Assembly: GCA_017470485.1 (NCBI GenBank)
Contig: JAFUYQ010000019.1
Location: 58,891-122,890, forward strand
Direction of reading: 5' to 3'
DNA: 64,000 nt
Origin: Synergistaceae bacterium
GTDB lineage: Bacteria; Synergistota; Synergistia; Synergistales; Aminobacteriaceae
Shown here piece by piece: positions 33,732 through 43,126 of this stretch (within the stretch, counting starts at the first letter, position 1; the number at the start of each line of letters is the position of its first letter). Position numbers and translations under genes: made by a program. The notes below the pieces were generated by a model. That model was not told the DNA's origin. It made no database searches and worked only from the letters and a program-made list of their open reading frames with translations.

Positions 33732-34889
33732 TTATCTTACTATACCAGCAAGGTCAAATACCGGCGTTAATATCGCCAATACTATGAACCCTACGCTAAA
33801 TCCTAATGCCAATACCATTATAGGCTCCATGAGAGTAGAGAGGCGTTCCATTCTCGACTGAGCGATTTCCCTGCACTGGTCTGAAACGTTAGTCAATGCT
33901 CCTGATAAATCACCGCCCATTTCGCCGACACGGACAACTGCGACAGTTTCTTCTGGCATTCCGATTTTCTCAAGCGCGCGGTCGAATCGGTGTCCTGCCT
34001 TGACCATTTCGGCGGCATCAACCCATCGTTGACTCTGAATGTCCATTGACGATGCCATTCTGAGAGCCTGAACGAGAGGGATACCCGATTTCAGGAGCGT
34101 GCTTATGTGGGACATTACGAGGGCTAAATTTAATTGATCTCTTATACCGCGCATGAAGGGCATATTAATTTTCCGACCGGTCTTCTTTATCCAGAGCAGA
34201 GCAATAACGCCCAACAACAATATCCAAAGGCCGTAATTGCTCAGGAAGTCTGACATTCCGATTAGTATTCTTGTCGGAAGGGGCAATGTCTGGTGCATGT
34301 CCTCAAAGAGTTCGGAGATTTTGGGGACAACGTAAGTCAGCATGAACGATACTACACCGACACCGACAACGGCCATGACTATGGGATAAGTCATAGCACC
34401 TCTGATTTTACGGCGGAGGTCATCTTCGAGTTTGAACTCGTCAGCGGCTTCAGTGAGAACGGATATTAACGTTCCTGACTGCTCGCCTGACTCAGCAACT
34501 CGCCAGAGGCTTTCACGGAATGCCCCCGATTCTGCCAGAGCTGTATGGAATTTCCTGCCCCCCTCGACTTCAGCGAGTAACTTCTCCATTACGGGCTTCA
34601 TGTTTCTGTCTCTGGCCTGTTTTGACATTATGCGGAGCGAATCGGCTAGGGGCAGACCTGATTTAAGGTATGAGGCAAGACTCCGGCAGAAGAAGATGTG
34701 CATTTCGAGCGATAAGAGTTTTATCTTAGCGTTTCTTCCGTTTTTCTTTTCCTCTGCCACTTTGATGTCTACAACGACAATTCCGCGTTCAGTGAGGCGG
34801 TCTACAGCCTGAATTGATGAACCTGCCTCGACAGTTCCTTTCGTTGACTTTCCTTTAGCGTCATAACCTGAGTAGCTGAAGTAGGGCAT
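33732..34889 (-). CDS. gspF: Type II secretion inner-membrane platform protein GspF
   Basis: A 385-residue polytopic protein with two T2SSF domains: FCRSLASYLKSGLPLADSLR (about residues 67-86) and LALVMSHISTLLKSGIPLVQ (about 255-275). Three membrane helices follow the usual pattern (near 165-190, 210-230, 360-380). GspF couples the GspE ATPase to pseudopilus assembly. It begins three bases after gspE. Confidence 0.93.
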   Translation of the reverse strand: MPYFSYSGYDAKGKSTKGTVEAGSSIQAVDRLTERGIVVVDIKVAEEKKNGRNAKIKLLSLEMHIFFCRSLASYLKSGLPLADSLRIMSKQARDRNMKPVMEKLLAEVEGGRKFHTALAESGAFRESLWRVAESGEQSGTLISVLTEAADEFKLEDDLRRKIRGAMTYPIVMAVVGVGVVSFMLTYVVPKISELFEDMHQTLPLPTRILIGMSDFLSNYGLWILLLGVIALLWIKKTGRKINMPFMRGIRDQLNLALVMSHISTLLKSGIPLVQALRMASSMDIQSQRWVDAAEMVKAGHRFDRALEKIGMPEETVAVVRVGEMGGDLSGALTNVSDQCREIAQSRMERLSTLMEPIMVLALGFSVGFIVLAILTPVFDLAGIVR

Positions 34890-34892
34890 TCG

Positions 34893-36401
34893 TTAATCCT
34901 CTCCTGCTACTCTCGTTAATTCATCGGGCGAGGTCAATCCTGACTGAACCGCTGAAAGTCCTATTTCCCACAGAGTTTTGAAGCCTGATTCTCTCGCGAT
35001 GTCCCTGAGTTTCGAGGCTGGCGCACCGGCTACGAATGCCTCCTGAATCGCCTCGTTAATCACGAACTGTTCATAGAGTCCCACGCGCCCTCTGTAGCCC
35101 GTGTTGTGGCATTCCGAACACCCGACAGGCGCAAAGGCTCTCGTTAAACCCTGTTTCATCATCATTGACGGAGGGGCGATTTCTTTCCTGCAATGAGGGC
35201 ATAATCTCCTCGCAAGCCTCTGAGCCACCGTTCCAATCATGCAGCTTGCGGCCAAGTAAGGTTCAATTCCCATGTCAACAAGTCTGATTATTGCGCTTAT
35301 CGAATCGTTAGTGTGAAGCGTGGAAAGCACCAAGTGTCCCGTTAATGAAGCCTGAACACCGATGTGAGCAGTCTCGAAGTCTCTCATTTCTCCTATCATT
35401 ACGATGTCGGGGTCTTGACGGAGGATTGAGCGGAGGGCTGAAGCGAAAGTTACGCCTGCTTTCTCGTTGACCTGTATTTGAGAAACTCCCGGAAGCGCGT
35501 ATTCTACGGGGTCTTCAACGGTGATGATATTGACCTGAGGGCTTGCGAGTGCCTGAAGTATTGCGTAAAGGCTTGTTGATTTTCCCGAACCCGTAGGGCC
35601 TGTGAAAAGTATCATTCCGTGAGGGTGATGTATCAGTTCGTTCATGATTCCCCGTTCGCGTTCTTCCATTCCCAAGTCTTCGAGAGTTAAGAGGCCGTGT
35701 CCCTTGTCAAGAAGTCTCATGGCGATCCTCTCGCCGTACTGGGTAGGGACTAAACCGACACGGACATCGACCGCCCTGTCGCCTACGGTAATTCCAATTC
35801 GTCCGTCCTGAGGTGCCATATGTTCGGCAATATCCATTCTGGACATGACTTTGATACGGCTTGTTAGCGGAGCCTGATTTGAGCGCGGCAGTCTCAGTCT
35901 GTCCTGCAAAACTCCGTCAATCCTGAAGCGTATCAACACTTCATCTTCGTAAGGCTCAACGTGAATATCAGTCGCCCTCTGCCTCAATGCGTCAACGAAC
36001 AAGCCATTAACGAGCCTGATGACGGGGACATCAACCGAATCGCTCAATACGTCTTCACGGGTTAAATCATCAATATCATCAATGCCCTCGATATTTTTAG
36101 CAGCCTCGTCAGCCGCAACGCTCCTCAAGTCGTAGAGGGTATGAAGAAGATCGCCGATTTCTTTTTCGTCCCTTATCTCAATATCAATCGGGAAGCCGAG
36201 CGATACGCCGAGCATTTGAGCTTTAGGCCATGCGTCATAATTGACAGCACCAACGATTAAGACACCGTCTTCTATTCTGAGCGGAACGATACGGGCCTGT
36301 CTGAGAATATCGAGGCCCATTCCTTCAGGGAGAAGATTTGAGATTTCCTTAGCTTCTGGCAATGGAGGCAGAACCTGTTTTTTTTCTTCACTTTCCGGCA
36401 T
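34893..36401 (-). CDS. gspE: Type II secretion ATPase GspE
   Basis: A 502-residue AAA-type secretion ATPase. The N-terminal domain is short; then come the Walker A GPTGSGKSTSLYAIL, the Asp box with ITVEDPVEY, Walker B LRQDPDIVMIGEMRD and the His box LSTLHTNDS. The tetra-Cys zinc element CPHC...CSEC is present near residue 400-435, as in classical GspE. It powers pseudopilus growth in the cytoplasm. It begins four bases after gspD. Confidence 0.94.
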   Translation of the reverse strand: MPESEEKKQVLPPLPEAKEISNLLPEGMGLDILRQARIVPLRIEDGVLIVGAVNYDAWPKAQMLGVSLGFPIDIEIRDEKEIGDLLHTLYDLRSVAADEAAKNIEGIDDIDDLTREDVLSDSVDVPVIRLVNGLFVDALRQRATDIHVEPYEDEVLIRFRIDGVLQDRLRLPRSNQAPLTSRIKVMSRMDIAEHMAPQDGRIGITVGDRAVDVRVGLVPTQYGERIAMRLLDKGHGLLTLEDLGMEERERGIMNELIHHPHGMILFTGPTGSGKSTSLYAILQALASPQVNIITVEDPVEYALPGVSQIQVNEKAGVTFASALRSILRQDPDIVMIGEMRDFETAHIGVQASLTGHLVLSTLHTNDSISAIIRLVDMGIEPYLAASCMIGTVAQRLARRLCPHCRKEIAPPSMMMKQGLTRAFAPVGCSECHNTGYRGRVGLYEQFVINEAIQEAFVAGAPASKLRDIARESGFKTLWEIGLSAVQSGLTSPDELTRVAGED

Positions 36402-36405
36402 TAAG

Positions 36406-38460
36406 CTATTTCCTCCGAAGGCTCTTCTTGTAAAGCTCTCTGAATCTTAGATCAATATCCGCTTCCATCGGGCTTATATCAATGCTTAGAAGTTCTTTTC
36501 TCACATTCTCAGGCATTAAAGCCGAGAAGCCTATGTCGCTTGACATGATATATCTTCCCGTGAAGCCTGATGATGTCGCCGTAACATGTCTCATTTCTTC
36601 AGGGCTTTCGATAATCTGAGGCGTTAAGAAAATAACGAAGTCGATTTTTTCTTTTTCCTTCGATACGTTTTTGAAAAGCCCTCCGATTAACGGAATGTAC
36701 GAAAGTCCGGGAACTCTCCTGCTCAATGAACGCTCAGTTTCCTTAATCATTCCTCCGAGAATTATCGTCTCGCCGTCCCCGACAACTACAGATGTTACGA
36801 CCTCACGCTTTGATGTTCGGGGCGTAGGATCTCCGACCGCTGTCAAAACGTCCTCAGTGGTCTGCTTAATGTCCATAGCTACGAGATTTCCGCTCCTTAT
36901 GTGAGGCGTTACGGTGAGGGTTAAGCCTGTGTCCTTGTAGTCGAAATTGCTCTGAACCGCGCTGGGATTGCTCAAGTCAGACGTTGAACCCTTCAGAACC
37001 GGAATTACCTGACCGACCTGAAATGAACTTTCCTTGTTGTCAGTACACATTAAGCGCGGAACTGAAAGGACGTTCACAGCGTTGTATTTCTTGAGCATGT
37101 TTATGGTGGCGTACATCAAGGCCATAGGGTTGTAGTTCGTGATTGTATAGGTTGAGCCTCCGCGCTCAAATAGTTCCGAACGCTTCGAGAGGTCGTTGAA
37201 CCACTGCATGAACGTTGAAGGGACTGTGCTTTCACCGAGTGCCATGTTTGCGCCCATCAGTAAATCATCGAACATCATACCGCCTACGACGTTCCAGTCA
37301 ATTCCGTTGTTCTCAAGGTTGGTTACATTGATTTCGGCGATGAAGCCTCGAAGTAAAATCTGCTTGGGCTGGACATCTATTGCGTCAAGTATGGGTTTGA
37401 GCGAGTCGAATTGTCTTTGAGTTGCCGCGAATATGAGGCTGTTAGTTGCGACATCAGGAACTACTGTGGCAGGGAACTTCGCCGAATCAGCTCCGAGCAT
37501 AGGCGCGGTAGTGGCTAGGACTTTTGCTACCTGTTCCGAAGCCGCCGTAGCGTCAATATTCTTCAGCTTGTAGATATGGAAATCGCCGATTTTTGAATCA
37601 ACGTCCAAATCCTGAACGATTCTTGCTGCCCTGTCAACTGCCGCGCTGCTACCGACCACTATAACTTTTTTGCTCTGAGCGTCAGCAATCGCGTTCAATC
37701 CCTGCAAAGGCCCGTTAGCTCCTGCTATTGCGTTGAGCTGTGCCGCCACCGTTGCGGGGTCGCCGTAAAGAAGTTCAAACGTCTTCGTTACCCTCGCGCT
37801 CTGGGACGTGTCCATACGGCGTATTAACTCCATGCCTTTCCGTACATCAGTAGCGCGTCCCTGAAGTAGAATATCCCTTCCGTTGCCGACAGGAAGAACT
37901 ATCAATGCAGGGCCGAATGTCTGCTGTATCGCCGGAATTATGCTCTCAACTGTGATGTAGTCAATCGGGACTATATAAGTTACGGTTTCTTCACCGAAAC
38001 TGGGAGCTGATTTCCCCCTGAAAACGTTGGGCGAAGGGCTGTTGCCTCCCTGCCTTACGATTGAATAACTGCCCATGTTCTGAAGTGAGAAGTTATACAT
38101 CTGGAGGGTTGAAAGCATTATTTCACGGGATTCGCGGATTGTTACAGGGTGAGGGGAGATTATAGTAATTTTAGAGTTTATGTTCGGAGGCACAATTATA
38201 TTTTCCTGCAAAACTTCCGACATAAAACGCATAAACCTCACCAGATCCATATCCTTGAAGTTGAACTGCACAAGTCCTGAACGCCTCATCTGCTGAGCTG
38301 CTGCCATTAAGTTCTGTTCATCTTCCGGTGTCATTTCCGAACCGTTAGCGGCTTGAGGAGGCGCAGGAGGCTGATTGTTAGCGCGCCTTGTTGCACCTTC
38401 TGATGACACTGACATCAACATCAATATTATCAATATGTATGCCGTCTTCCTTAGTCTCAA
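36406..38460 (-). CDS. gspD: Type II secretion outer-membrane secretin GspD
   Basis: A 684-residue secretin with signal peptide (about residues 1-23). N-domains follow: N0 with FNFKDMDLVRFMRFMSEVLQ, then repeated secretin N1-type modules. The C-terminal secretin domain carries VPRLMCTDNKESSFQVGQVI and TSVVVGDGETIILGGMIKET, then VPGLSYIPLIGGLFKN, the universal secretin motif. It forms the outer-membrane channel of the system. An upstream gap of 73 bases separates it from gspI, one of the few larger gaps in the cluster. A possible weak promoter TGCTAAAAT lies in it (38512-38520). Confidence 0.94.
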   Translation of the reverse strand: MRLRKTAYILIILMLMSVSSEGATRRANNQPPAPPQAANGSEMTPEDEQNLMAAAQQMRRSGLVQFNFKDMDLVRFMRFMSEVLQENIIVPPNINSKITIISPHPVTIRESREIMLSTLQMYNFSLQNMGSYSIVRQGGNSPSPNVFRGKSAPSFGEETVTYIVPIDYITVESIIPAIQQTFGPALIVLPVGNGRDILLQGRATDVRKGMELIRRMDTSQSARVTKTFELLYGDPATVAAQLNAIAGANGPLQGLNAIADAQSKKVIVVGSSAAVDRAARIVQDLDVDSKIGDFHIYKLKNIDATAASEQVAKVLATTAPMLGADSAKFPATVVPDVATNSLIFAATQRQFDSLKPILDAIDVQPKQILLRGFIAEINVTNLENNGIDWNVVGGMMFDDLLMGANMALGESTVPSTFMQWFNDLSKRSELFERGGSTYTITNYNPMALMYATINMLKKYNAVNVLSVPRLMCTDNKESSFQVGQVIPVLKGSTSDLSNPSAVQSNFDYKDTGLTLTVTPHIRSGNLVAMDIKQTTEDVLTAVGDPTPRTSKREVVTSVVVGDGETIILGGMIKETERSLSRRVPGLSYIPLIGGLFKNVSKEKEKIDFVIFLTPQIIESPEEMRHVTATSSGFTGRYIMSSDIGFSALMPENVRKELLSIDISPMEADIDLRFRELYKKSLRRK

Positions 38461-38533
38461 ATCCTCAACATCTCCCCGTCTTGGTAAAATTACTTACCTG
38501 AAATTAGTGATATTTTAGCAGATTGCATCATCG

Positions 38534-38884
38534 CTATAAAATATTCTCGTCCGTAACATAGATTGACATTGAACGCCCGTCGGAAATCGTTACAGTAACT
38601 TTCCTGAACTTCAGCTCATAATCCTCAACCGATACTGATATATCTTCGGCGCGCCATCTTACATTTTTTTTGTCGTCAGTTCCGCTTGAAGGCATATCCT
38701 TCTCAGTTCTGAAACGAAGCCAGATGTATTGAGCTGCTGAAATCAATTCCCGTTCGCCGTGAAGTTCCCCCAAAAGCCTGTAAGACATCGCCATTAACCT
38801 GAAACCTGCCGTTATGACGAGTCCTGCTATTGCTGTTGCCACGAGAACTTCCATTAATGTAAATCCATGCCCTGAACGCTTCAC
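38534..38884 (-). CDS. gspI: Type II secretion minor pseudopilin, GspI-like
   Basis: A 116-residue protein with the prepilin motif GFTLMEVLVATAIAGLVITA (Glu at +5) and a small head ending TVTISDGRSMSIYV. Its size and the MEVLVA variant of the motif fit GspI, the core of the pseudopilus tip complex with GspJ and GspK. It overlaps gspC by four bases. Assignment to GspI rather than GspH is by size and position. Confidence 0.75.
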   Translation of the reverse strand: MKRSGHGFTLMEVLVATAIAGLVITAGFRLMAMSYRLLGELHGERELISAAQYIWLRFRTEKDMPSSGTDDKKNVRWRAEDISVSVEDYELKFRKVTVTISDGRSMSIYVTDENIL

Positions 38885-39858
38885 TTTACTACGTACCTCA
38901 ATGCCGTATTCTGACCGCCCCTAGTTACTTCAACATCGAATCTCTCGCTGTTCATCAATGAGTTTATCGAGTTGGCTATGTCGCCCATGTTCGTAAACGG
39001 TATCCCGTTCACCGAGCGAATGACATCGCCGCGTTTAACTCCCAGACGTTTAAGGAGGCTGTCATTCTGTATCCATTGAACTTCGAGGCCGCCTGCCTTG
39101 TCGTTCGGGCGTATTCTAATCCTCTTCAGCTCGTCAAAAGGATTCTGAACCATGTTCGAGACCAGTTCACTGGGTACTTGTCCTTCCTGCGCTCCCGGAA
39201 CTGCCGCTACGATGTCGCCTGCCGGAGCCTGAGCCGGTGCTGGTGCAGGGGCTGAGGGTGCAGGAGGCTTAGGGGCTTCGGCCTTTTTGGGCTGTGCTGA
39301 AGGGCCGTAAACTATGTATTTCTTAACCGTCTTAGTGTTCTTCATGAAGACCGCTTCACTGTAGCTTACACTGTGCAGCTTGTAGCTGTCTATCTCTTTC
39401 CCGACAAGCACGAGCTTCAAATTGTTCTTAACGTCAAACCAGCCGCCTATTCCGGGAAGCGTCCCCCTTAATGTTACGTCCTCAAGTCCTGAGTCAGTTT
39501 CCTGCGGAGGTTCGGCCTCAGGTTTAGGAGGTTCGGGAGGAGTTTCAGTTTTCTGGGGCGAAATCTTGAAGGGGTTTGAGGCTATGAAGACTTCAAGACC
39601 TTTTCGCTCGTTTCCTGAAGACGCTGATGAATACGCTCCTGTTACGGCGGTATCGTCCTGCCCGTTAGTTCCCGAAAGAGCATCGAGGCAGAAGCCGATT
39701 CCTGAAATTATGAGGCTTCCGGCGGCGAACCCCAGTATTAACGGAAGTATCATGCCCCATGATTTGTACAATGCTCCGTTCTCATCATCTGATTTCGGCT
39801 TTGGTTTAGGCGACGGCTTCAGTCTCGTTAAAATATCGCGTATTGACATTCTTAACAC
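38881..39858 (-). CDS. gspC: Type II secretion protein GspC with PDZ domain
   Basis: A 325-residue bitopic protein: cytoplasmic Lys/Pro-rich start, a membrane helix (about 34-54), Pro-rich linker, the HR domain (GLEDVTLRGTLPGIGGWFDV), a second Pro/Ala-rich linker, and a C-terminal PDZ domain (LKRLGVKRGDVIRSVNGIPF). GspC links the inner-membrane platform to the secretin through the HR domain. The order HR-linker-PDZ is typical. Confidence 0.87.
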   Translation of the reverse strand: MLRMSIRDILTRLKPSPKPKPKSDDENGALYKSWGMILPLILGFAAGSLIISGIGFCLDALSGTNGQDDTAVTGAYSSASSGNERKGLEVFIASNPFKISPQKTETPPEPPKPEAEPPQETDSGLEDVTLRGTLPGIGGWFDVKNNLKLVLVGKEIDSYKLHSVSYSEAVFMKNTKTVKKYIVYGPSAQPKKAEAPKPPAPSAPAPAPAQAPAGDIVAAVPGAQEGQVPSELVSNMVQNPFDELKRIRIRPNDKAGGLEVQWIQNDSLLKRLGVKRGDVIRSVNGIPFTNMGDIANSINSLMNSERFDVEVTRGGQNTALRYVVK

Positions 39859-39859
39859 T

Positions 39860-40432
39860 TCATCTCCTTAGATACCATTTTCCGCCCTCTTGAACCAGAG
39901 GCAGGAAATTCCTTAGCATTCCCATATTCTGAGAAAAATTTTCCGGCACTTCCAATCTTGCGTCAGCATGGCCGATTTTCATAGTGCCTGTGTCTATTGT
40001 AATGTAGCCGTTCAATGAAAATTCGCCGTTGCTGCGTAAATTTTCCAGCAGTATTTCATTACCTGCCGTGAGCAAAAATCCTCCGTCGCCTATGTTGATA
40101 TTCTGTCCGAAACGGACGTTGCAGCCCTTGAACTCTATTTCGCAGACCGGCGACAAACTCAGTATGCTCGCCGAGAACATCGGCCTTACCGTTACGGAAC
40201 TCATAGAAAGCTCAGTTATTCCGGACAGTCTCATGTTGTGAACAGTAAAACCGTCCTTCTCTCCCGAAACATCAGAGTAATTCAGCTTCATTCCCATTCT
40301 TGAAAGCCTTGCGCTTCCTAATGATACAGCTAAATTCCCAAGTTCACGGTACGGCATAAACATATAAAATGCAAATATCAATCCTGCCGTGAAAAGCAAT
40401 ACTTTCCCTGAAATCATTAATATTTTTTTCAT
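39860..40432 (-). CDS. GspN-like type II secretion accessory protein
   Basis: A 190-residue protein with one N-terminal membrane helix (about 5-25) and a beta-rich periplasmic part with an AsmA/GspN-like pattern of repeated strands (LNYSDVSGEKDGFTVHNMRL, GYITIDTGTMKIGHADARLE). I call it GspN-like mostly because it lies between gspM and gspC in an order seen in delta-proteobacterial-type systems. It is shorter than classical GspN. It is not essential in all systems. Confidence 0.6.
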   Translation of the reverse strand: MKKILMISGKVLLFTAGLIFAFYMFMPYRELGNLAVSLGSARLSRMGMKLNYSDVSGEKDGFTVHNMRLSGITELSMSSVTVRPMFSASILSLSPVCEIEFKGCNVRFGQNINIGDGGFLLTAGNEILLENLRSNGEFSLNGYITIDTGTMKIGHADARLEVPENFSQNMGMLRNFLPLVQEGGKWYLRR

Positions 40433-40444
40433 GTCTTCATATCC

Positions 40445-40948
40445 TCAGTTCACAGGGCCTATTATAGCCGTAACAGTCATTAATCTCTCGCTTCCGGCAG
40501 GCAGTGCCCTGAGTTCCGCCGCTATAAATCTTACTCCTCTTGAGGCTAACTGCTTCTGCAATTCGGCCAGCTCCTCAGCGTAAAGCCTGTTTATTTCAAC
40601 AGACTGGTTCCGGCCGTCAGGCGTTATTCTGTTCACTCTGCTGCCTAATGACATGTTCTCCGAAACCTGAGCGAATACAGTTGCGACATCAACATTCTCA
40701 TTACTGTTCGTTTTGCCTGAAGGGGCTAATGTCTTGTACTCGCTGCCGAGAAGCAGGAGAGTTCTTAAGCGGCCCTGTTCAGAATTAAGGCTGGTTTCTT
40801 CCTGAGCGTTCCAGCCGTTTACTATGAGAAACATTACCCAGACTATCAACATCATCAGAACAGACGCTACAAATCTTACCGAACCTGAGGCCTCGCCTCT
40901 GAGAACAGTCTTTGCATTGTTCAAAACCGAGTCAAAATTTACTGCCAT
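40445..40948 (-). CDS. gspM: GspM-like inner-membrane protein
   Basis: A 167-residue bitopic protein with one membrane helix (about 27-45) and a periplasmic ferredoxin-like domain preceded by a coiled-coil segment. It follows gspL by four bases. GspM binds GspL and helps position GspE. Sequence conservation in GspM is low, so size, topology and position support the call. Confidence 0.7.
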   Translation of the reverse strand: MAVNFDSVLNNAKTVLRGEASGSVRFVASVLMMLIVWVMFLIVNGWNAQEETSLNSEQGRLRTLLLLGSEYKTLAPSGKTNSNENVDVATVFAQVSENMSLGSRVNRITPDGRNQSVEINRLYAEELAELQKQLASRGVRFIAAELRALPAGSERLMTVTAIIGPVN

Positions 40949-40952
40949 TCCT

Positions 40953-42221
40953 CTACCACCTCACGCGCAAATCAAATCTGTATCCTATTCCAGCTACAAA
41001 CTGAGTGTTATCTACCTGTGCCAAGCTCGCTGAACTCTCCCATGATTTTCTGAAATTAAGTACAGTTGTCATGTCAGGAGCTGTGCCGTTGCAGTCTATG
41101 CCCTCGCTGTTGTAGCGGATTATGTCTATCGTCATTCCTGCGTCCTTGAAGCCTTTGAAGATTTCGCCCAATTCGGACAATACTTCATCAATGGTATGCC
41201 TTTCGTCGCCCTTGCCGGTTAAACTCGCAATCCTGTCTCTTGCCAGTGTTACAGGATTTGAGATACGGCCTCTGCGTTCGGGGTCAAAGGTCTTGCGGTA
41301 ATATTCCTCGCTCCTCGAATAAACGGCAAGTTTTTTCTCTGAGTTCCTAATGTATTTCAGTGTCTCAGCTCCAAGCATTAGCACTCCGGCCGCTAAAAGC
41401 CATAATGCTACACGGGTAAGAGTTCTCACAGTGCGCTCTAAATCCCTTGCCCCCTCCAATGCTGAACGCGATAAATTTATATCACCTATCCACGGGCAGA
41501 TTTCAATGCTTTCGGCGACGACTTCCCCAAAATCCTCATTGACATCTTCACCGTTTGAGGCATTAACAATGAAATTACCGCCTCGCTCAATCTCTAGCGA
41601 TTTGCAGTAAGAATCGTAAAATTCCAGTTCTCTTGAGGGGGATTTATCATCACTGAGTTTTCTCCAACGGTACATTACCGGCTTTCTTGACTGCCATAGA
41701 ATAGAACATATATTCTCCTCGTCAGTCCACATAGTTACGCCGTTCCCGTCATTCTCCTCAAGCTGAGAGATGAACGGAAGCGGTGCAGGCCAGACCTTAT
41801 TACTGCTTCCAGATGAAACATCAAGTTCTTCAGGCGATACGTACCAGACTATTCCGTTTGCTCCGCGCCCTGAACGGTTAAGAATTACGGGGAAGATTTC
41901 AACTTCTCCGGCCTGAGTGAAGGGCATTACCTGCAGCTTTAATGCTTCACTGATTTTCGTTGTGTTCGAGAACGGAAACGAAAAATCCTCAAGCGATAAT
42001 GACTTCATGGGCGATAAAGTTATTGATGACTTTCCTGTGCCGTCGCTGATGAGCTTGACGGCTCTTTGAGGCTCTTCGGAATTGTCATTGACTGTGATGA
42101 CCCGTCTGTACTCCATTTCGCGGTAAGCATCTGATGATGTCTTCCCTGAAAAATTTATCTTTCTTGAAAGTATTTCTTTTATGCCGCTGATACTGATTTT
42201 CATGTCTATAATTCTTCCCAC
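40953..42221 (-). CDS. gspL: GspL-like inner-membrane protein
   Basis: A 422-residue bitopic protein: a cytoplasmic actin-like domain (about residues 1-265), a membrane helix (about 275-293, VALWLLAAGVLMLGAE) and a periplasmic domain (to 422). This is GspL topology, in which the cytoplasmic part recruits GspE. It overlaps gspK by 16 bases. Family-level similarity is modest and the call relies on topology and neighbours. Confidence 0.75.
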   Translation of the reverse strand: MGRIIDMKISISGIKEILSRKINFSGKTSSDAYREMEYRRVITVNDNSEEPQRAVKLISDGTGKSSITLSPMKSLSLEDFSFPFSNTTKISEALKLQVMPFTQAGEVEIFPVILNRSGRGANGIVWYVSPEELDVSSGSSNKVWPAPLPFISQLEENDGNGVTMWTDEENICSILWQSRKPVMYRWRKLSDDKSPSRELEFYDSYCKSLEIERGGNFIVNASNGEDVNEDFGEVVAESIEICPWIGDINLSRSALEGARDLERTVRTLTRVALWLLAAGVLMLGAETLKYIRNSEKKLAVYSRSEEYYRKTFDPERRGRISNPVTLARDRIASLTGKGDERHTIDEVLSELGEIFKGFKDAGMTIDIIRYNSEGIDCNGTAPDMTTVLNFRKSWESSASLAQVDNTQFVAGIGYRFDLRVRW

Positions 42222-43126
42222 CTTACGACCTGCATTAGTGTGCGGTCAAATACTATGCTGAATGACGCGCCGCCCTCGCTGTCCTCCGTTAAACATTCCA
42301 GCCGGACGTTAAAATAACGGCTCTTGAACCCCACTATGTTCATTAACTGGTTCGAGGCTCTCGCTCCTGCTCCGGGAATGCTCTGCAAATCCTGAAGGTC
42401 TTTTATCGGTTTATCCTTCCTGTATTCGGCTATTGACTGCGCTGTTCCTCCCATGTCCAGTCCAGGCAAAAGTTCTATCACGTGAAGCGGAGCAACATTG
42501 ATATTTATTTTTCCGTCGCTGTATATCGTGCAGTAATCTGATATTCCGAGTTCGCCGCCTGAACCGTAAAGCAAATCGGTATCAATATCACTGCTAAGGA
42601 TTAAGAGTTCCGAAATGTCGAACGGCGGACGGTTTATGAAGTAATCGCGCTCAGTGCTTCCTACTCTGGGTTTCTTGTTCCTGTCCGTGAAATCTAACAC
42701 TAGCTGTTCAAGTTCCCTCCTGCGGAGCTTATCCCACATTGAATGCCATGCTTCAGTAATTTCTCCGCGAATTGTCGTCCCGTCAGGAAGAAAGAGATTT
42801 CTCAAGGGTATCTTGTCGTCAAGAGGCGTTACCTTCGCCACCCATACGCCCATATCGGGAACAGCGATTACAAAAGGCTGATACCATTTCTGCGTCGGAC
42901 TGTCATAATTCGTCTTAGAGTTTACCTGAGAGACTGCACCTATCACAGAATTTACTAGAACATGTGCGAATGTCCTATTCGTTAATGATGATATTTCGCT
43001 TCCGAGAGTTTTTGCCTGTGTCCTCGCAAACCATGAAAATGCCGTAGCCGTTGAGATTAAAAGCACCCCAAGTATTAATACGCTCACAAGCACGAAACCT
43101 TTACGGGAACGTGATAATTCCTTCAA
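42206..43126 (-). CDS. gspK: Type II secretion minor pseudopilin GspK
   Basis: A 306-residue prepilin-like protein with GFVLVSVLILGVLLISTATA after a basic leader. As in true GspK, the +5 residue is not Glu. The large head contains a GspK-type helix-hairpin segment, SIAEYRKDKPIKDLQDLQSI followed by PGAG. GspK caps the pseudopilus tip. Length about 300 is right for this subunit. It overlaps gspJ by 26 bases. Confidence 0.85.
   Translation of the reverse strand: MKELSRSRKGFVLVSVLILGVLLISTATAFSWFARTQAKTLGSEISSLTNRTFAHVLVNSVIGAVSQVNSKTNYDSPTQKWYQPFVIAVPDMGVWVAKVTPLDDKIPLRNLFLPDGTTIRGEITEAWHSMWDKLRRRELEQLVLDFTDRNKKPRVGSTERDYFINRPPFDISELLILSSDIDTDLLYGSGGELGISDYCTIYSDGKININVAPLHVIELLPGLDMGGTAQSIAEYRKDKPIKDLQDLQSIPGAGARASNQLMNIVGFKSRYFNVRLECLTEDSEGGASFSIVFDRTLMQVVRWEEL

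Noticed and set aside
34432..34812. Plus-strand 126-residue open frame inside gspF
   Set aside because: Antisense shadow of conserved GspF sequence without a start site.
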